Assembly: GCF_018129085.1 (NCBI RefSeq)
Contig: NZ_JAAGBB010000005.1
Location: 1-64,000, forward strand
Length of the DNA stretch: 64,000 nt
Reading direction: 5' to 3'
Origin: Plastoroseomonas hellenica
GTDB taxonomy: Bacteria > Pseudomonadota > Alphaproteobacteria > Acetobacterales > Acetobacteraceae
The position numbers and the translations under genes were made by a program. Position 1 is the first letter of the stretch. Each line of letters starts with the position of its first letter. Shown here piece by piece: positions 1 through 7,641 of this stretch. The notes under the pieces were generated by a model, which saw only the letters and a program-made list of their open reading frames with translations, did not search any database and was not told the origin of the DNA.

Positions 1-1027
1 ACACCCGCTCCACCGTGAGCCGCCCGACCGGCGCCGGCAGCTTCATGCCCTGCGGCCGGATCCGCGGCAGCGCCAGGAAGCCCTTCAGCCGCTTCCAGCT
101 CTGGCGCGCCTGCACGAGTTGCTTCCAGCCGCCGATGAGCTGCTCCACCGGCGCGAGCGCGCGGCCCATGATGATCGAACCGGCGATCGAGGCGCCCGAG
201 GTCAGCTCCTGCTGCAGCACCAGATAGGCGCCGGCGCCGAGGATGCCGACCTGCACGGCGAGGCGGAAGAACTTGGTCAGCGCCAGCAACACCGCGGCGC
301 GGTCGGCGGCCTTGGCGGTGGCCGGTGCGAGCTCCGCCTGGCTTTCCTGCCAGCGGGTCATCACCGCCGGCAGCATGCCCATGCTGTCGATCACCTCGGC
401 GTTGCGCATCATCGCCTCGGCCCGGCGCTGGCTGGTCATGGCGGCGGCGCCGGCGCGCTTCAGCAGCGCGGAGGTGACGAGCTCGGAGAGGAGGGTGAGG
501 CTGAACAGGATCACTGCGCCGCCGAGCGCGATGCAGCCGAGCATCGGGTGCAGCAGGAAGATGACCGCGAGGAACACCGGCACCCAGGGCAGGTCGTAGA
601 GCGCGAGCGCGCCGGGCGAGCCGAGATAGCCGCGCACCACCGCGAGGTCGCGCAGCGCCTCCATCCGATAGGGGCGGCCGTGGAGCTGCGCTTCCAGCGC
701 GCGGGTGAAGCCTTCCGGCGCGACACGCCGCTCCACCCATTGCCCGAGGCGTTGCATGACGAGGCTGCGCACCGCCTCCAGCAGCGCCAGCAGCCCGATC
801 GCCGCGATGGCGATCAGCGTCAGATAGAGCAGCGTGTCGAGGTTGCGCGTCGCCAGCACGCGGTCGAACACCTGCATCATGTAGATCGACACGGTGAGCT
901 GCAGCAGGTTCACGACGCCGCTGAACACGCCGACCGACCAGAACTCCGCCCGGCACATCGCCAGCGCACGGCGCAACGGCGTCTCGGATAGGGCAGGCAG
1001 GGCGCCGGAGCGGAGTGCGGCGGACAT
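1..1027 (-). CDS. Type I secretion system permease/ATPase (PrtD/HlyB family), C-terminus beyond window
   Basis: Inner-membrane ABC exporter that drives one-step secretion of RTX-type proteins. The 342 visible residues cover the membrane domain: a short N-terminus, then hydrophobic segments (for example SVGVFSGVVNLLQLTVSIYM), the loop MQVFDRVLATRNLDTL, and the PrtD-type stretch ending LPAPVGRLTVE just before the ATPase domain, which lies outside the window. The ATG at 1027 follows an AAGGA ribosome site 8 bases upstream. It lies 154 bp downstream of a same-strand RTX glycosidase gene, the obvious cargo. The membrane-fusion and outer-membrane partners are not in view. Family assignment is secure; cargo pairing is inferred from position. 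Confidence 0.9.
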   Translation of the reverse strand, partial: MSAALRSGALPALSETPLRRALAMCRAEFWSVGVFSGVVNLLQLTVSIYMMQVFDRVLATRNLDTLLYLTLIAIAAIGLLALLEAVRSLVMQRLGQWVERRVAPEGFTRALEAQLHGRPYRMEALRDLAVVRGYLGSPGALALYDLPWVPVFLAVIFLLHPMLGCIALGGAVILFSLTLLSELVTSALLKRAGAAAMTSQRRAEAMMRNAEVIDSMGMLPAVMTRWQESQAELAPATAKAADRAAVLLALTKFFRLAVQVGILGAGAYLVLQQELTSGASIAGSIIMGRALAPVEQLIGGWKQLVQARQSWKRLKGFLALPRIRPQGMKLPAPVGRLTVERV

Positions 1028-1143
1028 GACAATTCCTTGGTGATGACAATGGTCAAGCCGAGCGGCCGGCATCGCCTGGGCCGGGCGTGGACGCGTCGGA
1101 TATCGGGGAAGCCCGTCATCGCCGGGCGAACAGGGACCACCAA

Positions 1144-1171
1144 CTCTCCCCGGCCTTGCGGCCGGGGAGAG
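1144..1171 (-). terminator. Perfect 12-bp hairpin between RTX cargo and exporter genes
   Basis: Arms CTCTCCCCGGCC (1144-1155) and GGCCGGGGAGAG (1160-1171) are exact inverse complements around a 4-base loop. The hairpin begins 10 bases past the cargo stop codon. No T-run follows on the minus strand, so it may partly terminate, attenuate or protect the 3' end of the cargo mRNA, rather than be a classical intrinsic terminator. Confidence 0.5.
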
Positions 1172-1181
1172 CCTGGAGAGG

Positions 1182-3008
1182 TCAGCCGAAGGCGTAGTCC
1201 GATGTCGCCAGCTCGGTGACGTGGTCGATCGTGACATGGGTGACGCTGCCATCCGCCGCCCGGATGGACCAGTCGTCGCCGACATGGCTCAGCGTCGCCC
1301 CACGGCCGAAGCCGCTGAGCAGCAGCTTGTCGCCGCCGGCGACGCCCGCACCCTGGAAGTCTGTGATGGTGTCGTGGCCCTTGCCCTTGGCGATCACGAA
1401 GGTGTCGTTCCCGGCACCGCCGGTCAGCACGTCGTTGCCGCCGCGGCCGTTCAGCGTGTTGGCGGCGCCATTGCCGGTGATCTCGTTGGCGAGCGCGTTG
1501 CCGGACACGGTGTTCGCGCCGCTGCCAGTGACGACGAGGTCTTCGACATTGGTGGGCAGGATGTAGTTGTTGACCGATGTCTTCACCGTGTCGGCGCCCT
1601 GTCCGGTCAGCTCCACGACCTTGTCGCCCGCCTTGACGGTGTAGGTGTCGTCACCGCGGCCACCCTTCAGCGTGTCGCCCCCGCCGCCGACGATCGCATC
1701 ATTCCCGGCGGTGCCGATGAGGGTCTCCGCCGCGCTGGAGCCGGTGATCGGCGCAGGGGTCGGCGTGGGCGTCGGAGTCGGAGTGGGCGTCGGGGTTGGT
1801 GTCGGCGTCGGCGTCGGCGTGGTCCCGGCACCGGAGAGCTGCACGATCAGCGGATGGTCGGTGATGCCGAGGCTCACGCTGGAGACGTCGTGCAGCGTCT
1901 GGATCGCCGTCGTGCCGAGCAGCGGGTCGAAGATCTCGACCGTCGCGAACGTCTTCCCGAAGCTGATCGTCTCCGTGGTCGGCGCGACGGTGATCGCCCG
2001 GTTGCCGTCCTCGTCCCAGATGTCCGGCTCGGCCCAGGTGATGACCTGGAAGGAGCCATTGCTCTTCTCGGTCAGGTAGGTGTGCCCGGTCGCGGGTGCG
2101 CCGGTGACGGTCAGGTCCAGGCTCCCGGTCGCGAAGCTCTCGGCGGTGCCGCCGGTATCCGCGAGGATCGTGGTCAGGTTGTGGATGGCGGTCGCCGCCG
2201 GCTTGGGGCTGTTGTCCAGGCGGAAGAGGCCGAAATGCTCCTCCTGGCTGTCGCCGGCATAGGCGTCGAGGAGCTGGTAGACATAGGTCTGCTGCGCGCC
2301 GACCAGCGCGCCATCCATGTAGGTGTTCAGGATCAGCTTGGCCTGCACGGCTTCGCTCACGCCTTCCCAGCCCTCGGACGGGTTGATCTGCGTGTGGTAG
2401 CCGGTCTCGGTGATCAGGAACTGCTTGCCGGGATCGACCGCGTTCTGGTCTTCCATATCCTGCTGGATGCGATCGAGCGGCTGGTCGCCGTCCTTGGCGT
2501 AAGGGTGGATGGTGCTGGTGTCGCTGGTGCTGGAATGGTTCGGCCAGTCGGTGAAGCCGGAGACGGTGATGTCACGCAGCAGTGGGTCCGCCTGGACCGC
2601 GTCGAACAGCGCCTTCATGTAGGCCTGCGCAGCGGCCGTGCCGGTCTGCCCGTTATAGGTCACGGGCCAGTTGTTGACTTCGTTCGGGCCTTCGATCGCG
2701 GTGACGGTGCCGGGATAGGCCTGCTCGATCGCGTGGATGCGCTGCACGGTGGTGGCGGGGTCGACGCCGCCCTCGACGACGAAGGTGAAGTGGATGCCCC
2801 GGGCGGCCGCATCGGCGAAATGCTCCTGGCCGTATTCGTCATATTCCGGGTTGGGCGCCTGATCGCGCACATGGTCGAGGCCGAGATACGTCAGCGCGTT
2901 TGTCGTGGCGCTGAGTTCGCGGTAGCCACCATCCGTGTAGGGGAGATGCGTGACGACACCGAAGGTATCGAGGAGGTCGGCCGTTCTGGCCGCGATGCGT
3001 TCTGTCAT
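1182..3008 (-). CDS. Secreted clan GH-A-type glycoside hydrolase with (TP)n linker and RTX repeats
   Basis: A 608-residue protein. Residues about 1-280 look like a (beta/alpha)8 glycosidase of the GH39-like kind: EGPNEVNNW carries the probable acid/base Glu110 and FLITETGYHT the probable nucleophile Glu201. A beta-sandwich-like segment (about 285-395) follows, then a Thr-Pro repeat linker (about 397-420), then glycine/aspartate-rich RTX nonapeptides (GTAGNDAIVGGGGDTL, GGNDVLTGGAGNDTF) that bind calcium. There is no N-terminal signal peptide, as expected of type I substrates, whose signal is C-terminal. The exporter gene follows on the same strand. Substrate is unknown; polysaccharide or exopolysaccharide is a guess. 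Ribosome-site match is weak. Confidence 0.85.
   Translation of the reverse strand: MTERIAARTADLLDTFGVVTHLPYTDGGYRELSATTNALTYLGLDHVRDQAPNPEYDEYGQEHFADAAARGIHFTFVVEGGVDPATTVQRIHAIEQAYPGTVTAIEGPNEVNNWPVTYNGQTGTAAAQAYMKALFDAVQADPLLRDITVSGFTDWPNHSSTSDTSTIHPYAKDGDQPLDRIQQDMEDQNAVDPGKQFLITETGYHTQINPSEGWEGVSEAVQAKLILNTYMDGALVGAQQTYVYQLLDAYAGDSQEEHFGLFRLDNSPKPAATAIHNLTTILADTGGTAESFATGSLDLTVTGAPATGHTYLTEKSNGSFQVITWAEPDIWDEDGNRAITVAPTTETISFGKTFATVEIFDPLLGTTAIQTLHDVSSVSLGITDHPLIVQLSGAGTTPTPTPTPTPTPTPTPTPTPTPAPITGSSAAETLIGTAGNDAIVGGGGDTLKGGRGDDTYTVKAGDKVVELTGQGADTVKTSVNNYILPTNVEDLVVTGSGANTVSGNALANEITGNGAANTLNGRGGNDVLTGGAGNDTFVIAKGKGHDTITDFQGAGVAGGDKLLLSGFGRGATLSHVGDDWSIRAADGSVTHVTIDHVTELATSDYAFG
1749..1820 (-). 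repeat. Hexanucleotide repeat encoding a (Thr-Pro)12 linker
   Basis: About twelve degenerate copies of a 6-base unit (GTCGGC/GTGGGC type on the plus strand) encode alternating Thr-Pro. It separates the catalytic part from the RTX part. Such arrays can change copy number in frame and alter linker length. Confidence 0.8.
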
Positions 3009-3350
3009 AAGCTTGAGCTAGACCGTATACGATTTCCTACGCAATCGGTGGTTTATCCGGCATTTCATAACGCCCGCGCAGATTGTGTCGTTTCGTAAGG
3101 ATTCCTGGCGCGCCGGAAGAGGCGACGACCCTCCTTCGCGAAACCGGCTTCGCACCACGGATGTTCGTCGCGCGTTCTGGCGGCCGGGCGTGGCGCATTC
3201 CGGCCTGTGGCGGTGCTGGCTTTGCTGCGCTGCAATGGCGTTGCGAACAACCGGTTGTGATAAACCTGTCCAAACGTCCAGCCGCGCCGCGTCCCGAATC
3301 GGCCCCGCATCCCGCGCCCATTCGGTGCGTTCAGCCTTCCGGACAGCGGC
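3009..3350. other. 342-bp intergenic region upstream of the RTX glycosidase
   Basis: No convincing gene is seen. The part next to the glycosidase start (about 3009-3110) is less GC-rich than its surroundings, fitting a promoter region for the minus-strand glycosidase, but I could not find a clean -35/-10 pair. Short open frames here have shadow-like composition. Confidence 0.4.
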
Positions 3351-3560
3351 ATGGAGATGCGCGTGGTGAGCAAGCAGCCGAAAAAGCCCGGGATGAAGAC
3401 CGACAGCACGACGCACACCCCCGAAGGCGCGCCCAAGGACGAGGCGCACCGCAAGGAGGGCGACGGCACGCTGAGCGGGTCCGTCCCCGCGGGCCTCACG
3501 GCGGAGCAACTGCGCGAGCAGGCGGAGAGCGACAAGACCGACAATAGCGGGACCGGCTGA
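3351..3560 (+). CDS. Small hydrophilic hypothetical protein
   Basis: A 69-residue, highly charged protein rich in Lys, Glu, Asp, Thr and Gly, with no cysteine, no hydrophobic segment and no recognised domain (for example KQPKKPGMKTDSTT and LTAEQLREQAESDKTD). This composition is typical of small disordered stress-associated proteins common in this bacterial group. The start is uncertain: ATGs at 3351 and 3357 and GTGs at 3363 and 3366 are in frame, and a GGAG at 3354-3357 would best serve one of the GTGs. Function unknown. Confidence 0.55.
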   Translation: MEMRVVSKQPKKPGMKTDSTTHTPEGAPKDEAHRKEGDGTLSGSVPAGLTAEQLREQAESDKTDNSGTG

Positions 3561-3584
3561 TCAGGTGAGCCGGCCGGCATCCAC

Positions 3585-3695
3585 CTATCGGTCGAAGGCG
3601 CAGAGCGGCCAATTGGGCCGGCCGAGGCCGCAGTAATGCCCGCAGGCGCTGAGGGCCAGCAGCGCCGTCAGCAGCGCCAAGCAACGAACCAGCAT
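3585..3695 (-). CDS. Very small lipoprotein (36 aa)
   Basis: Begins MLVRCLALLTALLALSACG, a complete lipoprotein signal peptide with lipobox LSAC at residues 15-18. The mature part is only about 19 residues, rich in aromatic residues and Cys (CGHYCGLGRP then NWPLCAFDR). It would be exported, lipidated and anchored in a membrane. It resembles the tiny entericidin-like or hypothetical lipoproteins of proteobacteria, but I cannot assign a family. It stands alone on the minus strand between a charged small protein and a TetR-like regulator. Confidence 0.55.
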   Translation of the reverse strand: MLVRCLALLTALLALSACGHYCGLGRPNWPLCAFDR

Positions 3696-3852
3696 CGCGA
3701 ATCCCAAGGCCTCGGCGCGGAGGGTGATGCCGCGGAAAGGAGCAGAAACCCTCCATACGGGCAGTGCGCTGGCGCGCTTCGCGCGGGGCTCCGCCTGGCT
3801 GCCGTCAGGCGCGCGAGGTGGTGGCAGCCGTGCCGGATCGCGGCCGCGACGC

Positions 3853-4464
3853 CTAGGTGCCGCCGTCCCCGCTGTGCACGGGGCGCCTCGGCAGCCGGTC
3901 CAGCCAAGCCAGATTGCGGCGCAGGACATCGCGGCTTCGCTGCTGGTCCGGGCTGGCATCTTGCAGCCAGAGGCGCAGCACCCGGAGGAAGAGAAGGGTG
4001 AGGCCGACTTCCTCCGCCTGCCGCGGCAGGCCCCGGGCGTCGAGCCGCGCTGCTTCCAGCGCCCAGTGGATTAGGCGCGAGAGGCTGAAGATCATCGGCA
4101 CCCAGTGATGCGGGTGCGATGGATGCAGCTTCGCTCCGATCATGCTGCCGACCACCTGGCGATGCGACGCCTGGGCGTCGAACCAGCGCATCAGCACCAG
4201 GTGCAGGCGCTCGCTCGGGGGCAGGGACAGGAAACCCGGCTCCGGCTCGCGCAGCATGGCGCGCAGCGCGCGGGCGAACCAGGCGTCGGCGATGGCGTCG
4301 GCGTCCCGGAAGCGGGCCAGCACGGCCTCCAGCGGCACCTCGAGCCGCTGTGCGACGCTGTGGAGCCGGAGGTCGTACCAGCCTCCGTCCGCTTCGGCCT
4401 CGGCAACCGCCGCGTCCAGGATGCGGTCGCGGAGGGGGTCCGACCCTAGGTCGGGTTCGACCAT
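3853..4464 (-). CDS. TetR-like transcriptional regulator
   Basis: 203 residues. The N-terminal stretch RDRILDAAVAEAEADGGWYDLRLHSVAQRLEV followed by LEAVLARFRDADAIADAWF has the spacing of a TetR/AcrR helix-turn-helix domain (about residues 11-60). The rest is helical, as in ligand-binding TetR domains, with Trp-rich segments. The HTH is divergent, so a COQ9-like relative is an alternative. GGAGG sits 5 bases before the ATG at 4464. The pterin dehydratase gene is about 80 bp upstream on the same strand. The ligand and target are unknown. Confidence 0.65.
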   Translation of the reverse strand: MVEPDLGSDPLRDRILDAAVAEAEADGGWYDLRLHSVAQRLEVPLEAVLARFRDADAIADAWFARALRAMLREPEPGFLSLPPSERLHLVLMRWFDAQASHRQVVGSMIGAKLHPSHPHHWVPMIFSLSRLIHWALEAARLDARGLPRQAEEVGLTLLFLRVLRLWLQDASPDQQRSRDVLRRNLAWLDRLPRRPVHSGDGGT

Positions 4465-4545
4465 GGCATCCTCCAGGGGCGGCCGCTGAACACGGCAGCG
4501 AGCGTGCGGGAGGCGGCGTCCGCCGGCAATCGCCTCCGCGGCAGG

Positions 4546-4914
4546 TCAGGCCTCCTGACCTGCCGCCCCGGTACCGTCGGCAATGCGGTCGAGCTTCGCC
4601 GCCATGATGAAGTCGTTCTCGTGCAGGCCCTTGATCTTTTTGGTCCGCAGCGAGACCACCGCATAGCCCCAGCCGAAGCTGATGTCGGGGTGGTGCGCCT
4701 CCGTCTCCGCCAGCGCGGCGGCGCGCGAGACGAAGGCGAAGGCCTCCAAAAAGTCCTTGAACCGGAAGCGTCGCTCGATCCGGGTCGCGCCGTCCATCAG
4801 CGACCAGTCGGGCGCCTGGAGGTGATAGCCCTCGGCTTCCGCCGGTGTCAGCGGCGGGACGCCGCCGCGGCAGGGGGTGCAGGTTTTCTCGGCGAGGCTG
4901 CTGCCGGTCATCAT
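4546..4914 (-). CDS. phhB: 4a-hydroxytetrahydrobiopterin dehydratase (PCD)
   Basis: Dehydrates 4a-hydroxytetrahydrobiopterin formed by aromatic amino acid hydroxylases, regenerating the pterin cofactor. The 122-residue protein carries the family core: WSL near residue 37, RFRFKDFLEAFAFVSRAAAL, the catalytic EAHHPDI segment (two adjacent His at about 73-74), and the C-terminal LRTKKIKGLHENDFIMAAKLD. No phenylalanine hydroxylase gene is in the window. GGAGG lies 6 bases before the ATG at 4914. A palindromic repeat sits immediately upstream. Confidence 0.93.
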   Translation of the reverse strand: MMTGSSLAEKTCTPCRGGVPPLTPAEAEGYHLQAPDWSLMDGATRIERRFRFKDFLEAFAFVSRAAALAETEAHHPDISFGWGYAVVSLRTKKIKGLHENDFIMAAKLDRIADGTGAAGQEA

Positions 4915-4937
4915 CTCCCTCCTCCGATCTGCCTGGA

Positions 4938-5038
4938 GCGTGATGACTTGAGGCGGAATCGCCGAAAGTCTGAATCACGCGATCAAACACAGTGCTGGAG
5001 CATAATGCGTGAGCGCTTGCGCGCGCATTATGCTCCAG
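4938..5038 (-). repeat. Bipartite palindromic intergenic repeat, copy A
   Basis: Read on the minus strand: a hairpin with 15-base perfect arms (CTGGAGCATAATGCG, 5038-5024, pairing with 5009-4995), a short spacer containing GTTTGATC, then the core from GCGTGAT to ATCACGC (4980-4938). The core folds on itself: outer GCGTGAT/ATCACGC, then CTT/AAG, then GGCG/CGCC. Other copies are at about 23.0, 40.9 and 43.8 kb. Confidence 0.85.
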
Positions 5039-5147
5039 CAGCGGATGGACGTGCCACCCCGAGGCTGCGCTAGGCGGGATCGACAATGGGCACCCGGAGG
5101 CGTCTTCAGGCCCAGCCTCACGGCTTCCTGACGGATGGTCTCATCGC

Positions 5148-5786
5148 TCAGGCTTGGCTGGTCGCCGCCATGCTGGGGCGGGCCGCGATGCGGCCCCACC
5201 AGCGCTGCAGGCCCGGATGCGGGAGCAGCAGCGGCTCCGCCTCCGGCGCTGCCGTGAACAGCGCGAAGACCGGCGCGGCGTGCAGGTCCGCGAGCGTCAG
5301 CTCCGGCCCCGTCAGGAAGGGCCCCGGCCCCATGATCGCGTCCAGCGCGGCGAGGCAGGTCGCCGCCCACGGCAGCGCATCGCGGATCCTCGCTTCGTCC
5401 GAAGCGCGGCCGCGCTTGGGCGCGGAGACGCGCTCGACATAGATGTCCCAGACCAGCGTGCGATAGGCATAGACATCGAGGATGCCGATCACCTGGTTCA
5501 TGCGGGCGCGCGGCTGCGGCGCCTGCGGCTGCAGCGCCGGCCCGGGAAACGCCTCGTCGACATAGCGGGTGATGGCGCCGGTTTCGTAGAGCGCGAAGCC
5601 GCGATGTTCGAAGGCCGGGATGCGGCCGAAGGGATGCCGCGCCAGATGCTCCGGCGGCGGGCCGCCGGGCGCGAAGATATCGACCGGCACCAGCCGATAG
5701 GCGACGCCCTTCTCGGTGAGCGCGAGGCGCGCCGCGCGTACATAGACGCTGTAGGCGGCGCCATAGAGGACCGGCTGTTCCGACAT
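5148..5786 (-). CDS. Glutathione S-transferase family protein
   Basis: 212 residues from the ATG at 5786. The thioredoxin-fold half (about 1-80) shows LYGAAYSVYVRAARLALTEKG, the cis-Pro region GRIPAFEH and the glutathione-binding LYETGAITRYVDEAF. The helical C-terminal half ends with ELTLADLHAAP, the conserved N-capping/D region of GSTs, and HPGLQRWWGRIAARPS. Probably cytosolic and acting on glutathione conjugates; substrate not predictable. It is divergent from the HAD hydrolase gene at 5883. Confidence 0.9.
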   Translation of the reverse strand: MSEQPVLYGAAYSVYVRAARLALTEKGVAYRLVPVDIFAPGGPPPEHLARHPFGRIPAFEHRGFALYETGAITRYVDEAFPGPALQPQAPQPRARMNQVIGILDVYAYRTLVWDIYVERVSAPKRGRASDEARIRDALPWAATCLAALDAIMGPGPFLTGPELTLADLHAAPVFALFTAAPEAEPLLLPHPGLQRWWGRIAARPSMAATSQA

Positions 5787-5848
5787 CAGCTCCCTCCCAG
5801 TTTGCGGCCCGGCGCAGTCTGGCATGCCCGGCCGCGTCATGGCCTGCC

Positions 5849-5876
5849 TTGACAATTTACATGTAAAATGTAGAAA
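5849..5876 (+). promoter_or_regulatory. Promoter with palindromic operator ahead of HAD hydrolase gene
   Basis: TTGACA (5849-5854) is a consensus -35. One base later the perfect 12-bp palindrome TTTACATGTAAA (5856-5867) fills the spacer. TAGAAA (5871-5876) lies 16 bases from the -35 and is a fair -10. The start codon is at 5883, so the transcript would have almost no leader. A repressor at the palindrome would block polymerase; the GntR protein at 8661 in the same block is a candidate. Confidence 0.55.
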
Positions 5877-5882
5877 GCCATC

Positions 5883-6503
5883 ATGCCGCACCCGAAAGCC
5901 GTCATCTTCGACCTGCTCACCGCGCTGCTCGACAGTTGGACCGTCTGGGATGCCGCCGCCGGCGGGGCGGAAGCCGGCCGAAGCTGGCGCGCCCGCTACC
6001 TGGAGCTGACCTATGGCTGCGGCGCCTATCGCTCCTATGAGGCGCTGGTCGCCGAAGCCGCCCGCGATGCCGGCCTGACCGCCGCCGCGCCGGCCGCACT
6101 TCATGCCGGCTGGGACGGGCTGATGCCCTGGCCGGAGGTGTCAGCGGTGCTGGCCGGCCTGCGGGCGCGCGGCCTGCTGCTCGGCGTCGCGACCAATTGC
6201 TCGGTGGAACTCGGTCGGCGCGCGGCCGCGCGCTGCGGCGTGCCCTTCGATGCCGTGATCACCGCGGAGGAAGCGGGCTTCTACAAGCCGCGGCCCGAGC
6301 CCTACCGTGCGGTGCTCGCGGCCCTCGGCGTCGCGCCTGAGGACGCGCTCTTCGTCGCGGGCAGCAGCGCCGATGTGCCGGGTGCGGCCGGCGTCGGCAT
6401 GCGCGTCGTCTGGCACAACCGCGTCGGCCTGCCGGCGCGCCCCGGCCCCAAGCCGCTGCGCGAGGCGCGCACCCTCGACGCCGCGCTGGAGGGGCTCGCA
6501 TGA
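5883..6503 (+). CDS. HAD-superfamily hydrolase (haloacid dehalogenase-like)
   Basis: 206 residues. Motif I is VIFDLLTALLDS with nucleophile Asp10; the second Asp of phosphatases is absent, as in L-2-haloacid dehalogenases. Motif II is GVATNCS, the motif III lysine is in YKPRPEPY, and motif IV is FVAGSSADVPGA. It may be a dehalogenase or a phosphatase on a small organic acid; sequence alone does not decide. It overlaps the next gene by 4 bases (ATGA), so the two are translationally coupled and probably act in one pathway. Expressed from the promoter at 5849. Confidence 0.85.
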   Translation: MPHPKAVIFDLLTALLDSWTVWDAAAGGAEAGRSWRARYLELTYGCGAYRSYEALVAEAARDAGLTAAAPAALHAGWDGLMPWPEVSAVLAGLRARGLLLGVATNCSVELGRRAAARCGVPFDAVITAEEAGFYKPRPEPYRAVLAALGVAPEDALFVAGSSADVPGAAGVGMRVVWHNRVGLPARPGPKPLREARTLDAALEGLA

Positions 6504-7621
6504 GCGACACGCCGCGCCTGCTGCTCGACCACGCACGGCTGCTGCGCAATGCCGAACGCCTGCGCGCGCGCTGCAGCGCGCTCGGCGTCGCCTTCCGCCC
6601 GCATCTCAAGACCGCGAAATGCGCGGAGGTCGCGCGCATCGCCCATGATGGCGCGATCGGCGCCGTCACCGTCTCGACCCTGCGGGAGGCGGAATTCCTC
6701 GCCGGTGCCGGTTTCTCCGACCTGCTGCTGGCGGCCGCCGCGACGCCCGCGCGTCTGCCGCGCCTGGCCGCGCTTGCCGCGCGCGGCGCGGCCGTGACGA
6801 TCGTCGCCGATGATGCCGCGATGCTCCGGCTGCTCGGCGAGGCGGCGACGCATCCGCTGCCCCTGCTGCTCGAAGTCGATTGCGGGGAGCACCGCTCCGG
6901 CACCGATCCGGATGGCGCGGCGCTGCTCGCCGCGGCCGCCGAAGCCGCGCGGCATCCGCTGCTGCGCCTCCGCGGCGTCATGACCCATGCCGGGCATTCC
7001 TACGCGAGCGACGATCCCATGGCGCTCGCCGATCTCGCGGAGGCCGAGCGCGCCGCTGCCACGCATGCCGCCGCGCGGCTGCGCGCCGCCGGCCATGGCT
7101 GCCCGATCGTCTCGGTGGGCTCCACGCCGACCCTGCTGTTCGCGCGCCACCTCGACGGCGTGACGGAGGCGCGGGCAGGGGTATCGCTGTTCTGGGACCT
7201 GGCGCAGCTCTCTCGCGGGATGTGCCGGTGGGAGGATCTGGCGCTCGCCGTCGAGGCTGGTGTCATCGGGCATCAGAGGCATTGCCCGGGTGCCGCCGGC
7301 GCGCTGATCCTCGATGCCGGCGCGCTCGCGCTCAGCAAGGACAGCGGCGCCAATGCATACCTGCCGGAAGCGCGCTTCGGCATCCTCGCCGATGCCGCGA
7401 CCGGGGCGCGGCTGCCGCTCGCCATCGCCACGCTGCATCAGGAACACGGCACGGTGCCGCTGCCGGACGCCGCCTGGTTCGATCGCCTGCCGCTCGGCGC
7501 GCGGGTGCGCATCCTGCCCAACCATGCCTGCCTGACGGCCGCTGGCGGTCATGGCGGCTATGACGTGCATGACGGCGACGGCGTCGCCCGCGCGCGCTGG
7601 GCGCGCTGCGACGGATGGTGA
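6500..7621 (+). CDS. D-threonine aldolase / D-serine dehydratase-like PLP enzyme
   Basis: 373-residue fold-type III (alanine racemase-like) PLP enzyme of the DSD1/D-threonine aldolase family. The PLP lysine is Lys37 in RPHLKTAK. LEVDCGEHRSGTD and the RGVMTHAGHSY region match the barrel, and the C-terminal metal site is His342 and Cys344 in LPNHACLTAA. It would cleave or dehydrate a D-3-hydroxy amino acid. It is the second gene of a coupled HAD, aldolase, Bug set, suggesting uptake and breakdown of a D-hydroxy amino acid or an analogue. The exact substrate is inference. Confidence 0.85.
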   Translation: MSDTPRLLLDHARLLRNAERLRARCSALGVAFRPHLKTAKCAEVARIAHDGAIGAVTVSTLREAEFLAGAGFSDLLLAAAATPARLPRLAALAARGAAVTIVADDAAMLRLLGEAATHPLPLLLEVDCGEHRSGTDPDGAALLAAAAEAARHPLLRLRGVMTHAGHSYASDDPMALADLAEAERAAATHAAARLRAAGHGCPIVSVGSTPTLLFARHLDGVTEARAGVSLFWDLAQLSRGMCRWEDLALAVEAGVIGHQRHCPGAAGALILDAGALALSKDSGANAYLPEARFGILADAATGARLPLAIATLHQEHGTVPLPDAAWFDRLPLGARVRILPNHACLTAAGGHGGYDVHDGDGVARARWARCDGW

Positions 7622-7641
7622 GAATGCCCGGAGCCATCAGC

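Noticed and set aside
1749-1820. Regular repeats that might suggest a CRISPR array
   Set aside because: Six-base units without spacers inside a coding frame; no CRISPR array or cas gene was seen anywhere in the window.
1221-3098. Long plus-strand open frame opposite the RTX glycosidase
   Set aside because: High GC leaves long antisense frames open; product is Gly/Arg/Ala/Val-rich with no domain, while the minus strand has clear catalytic and RTX motifs.
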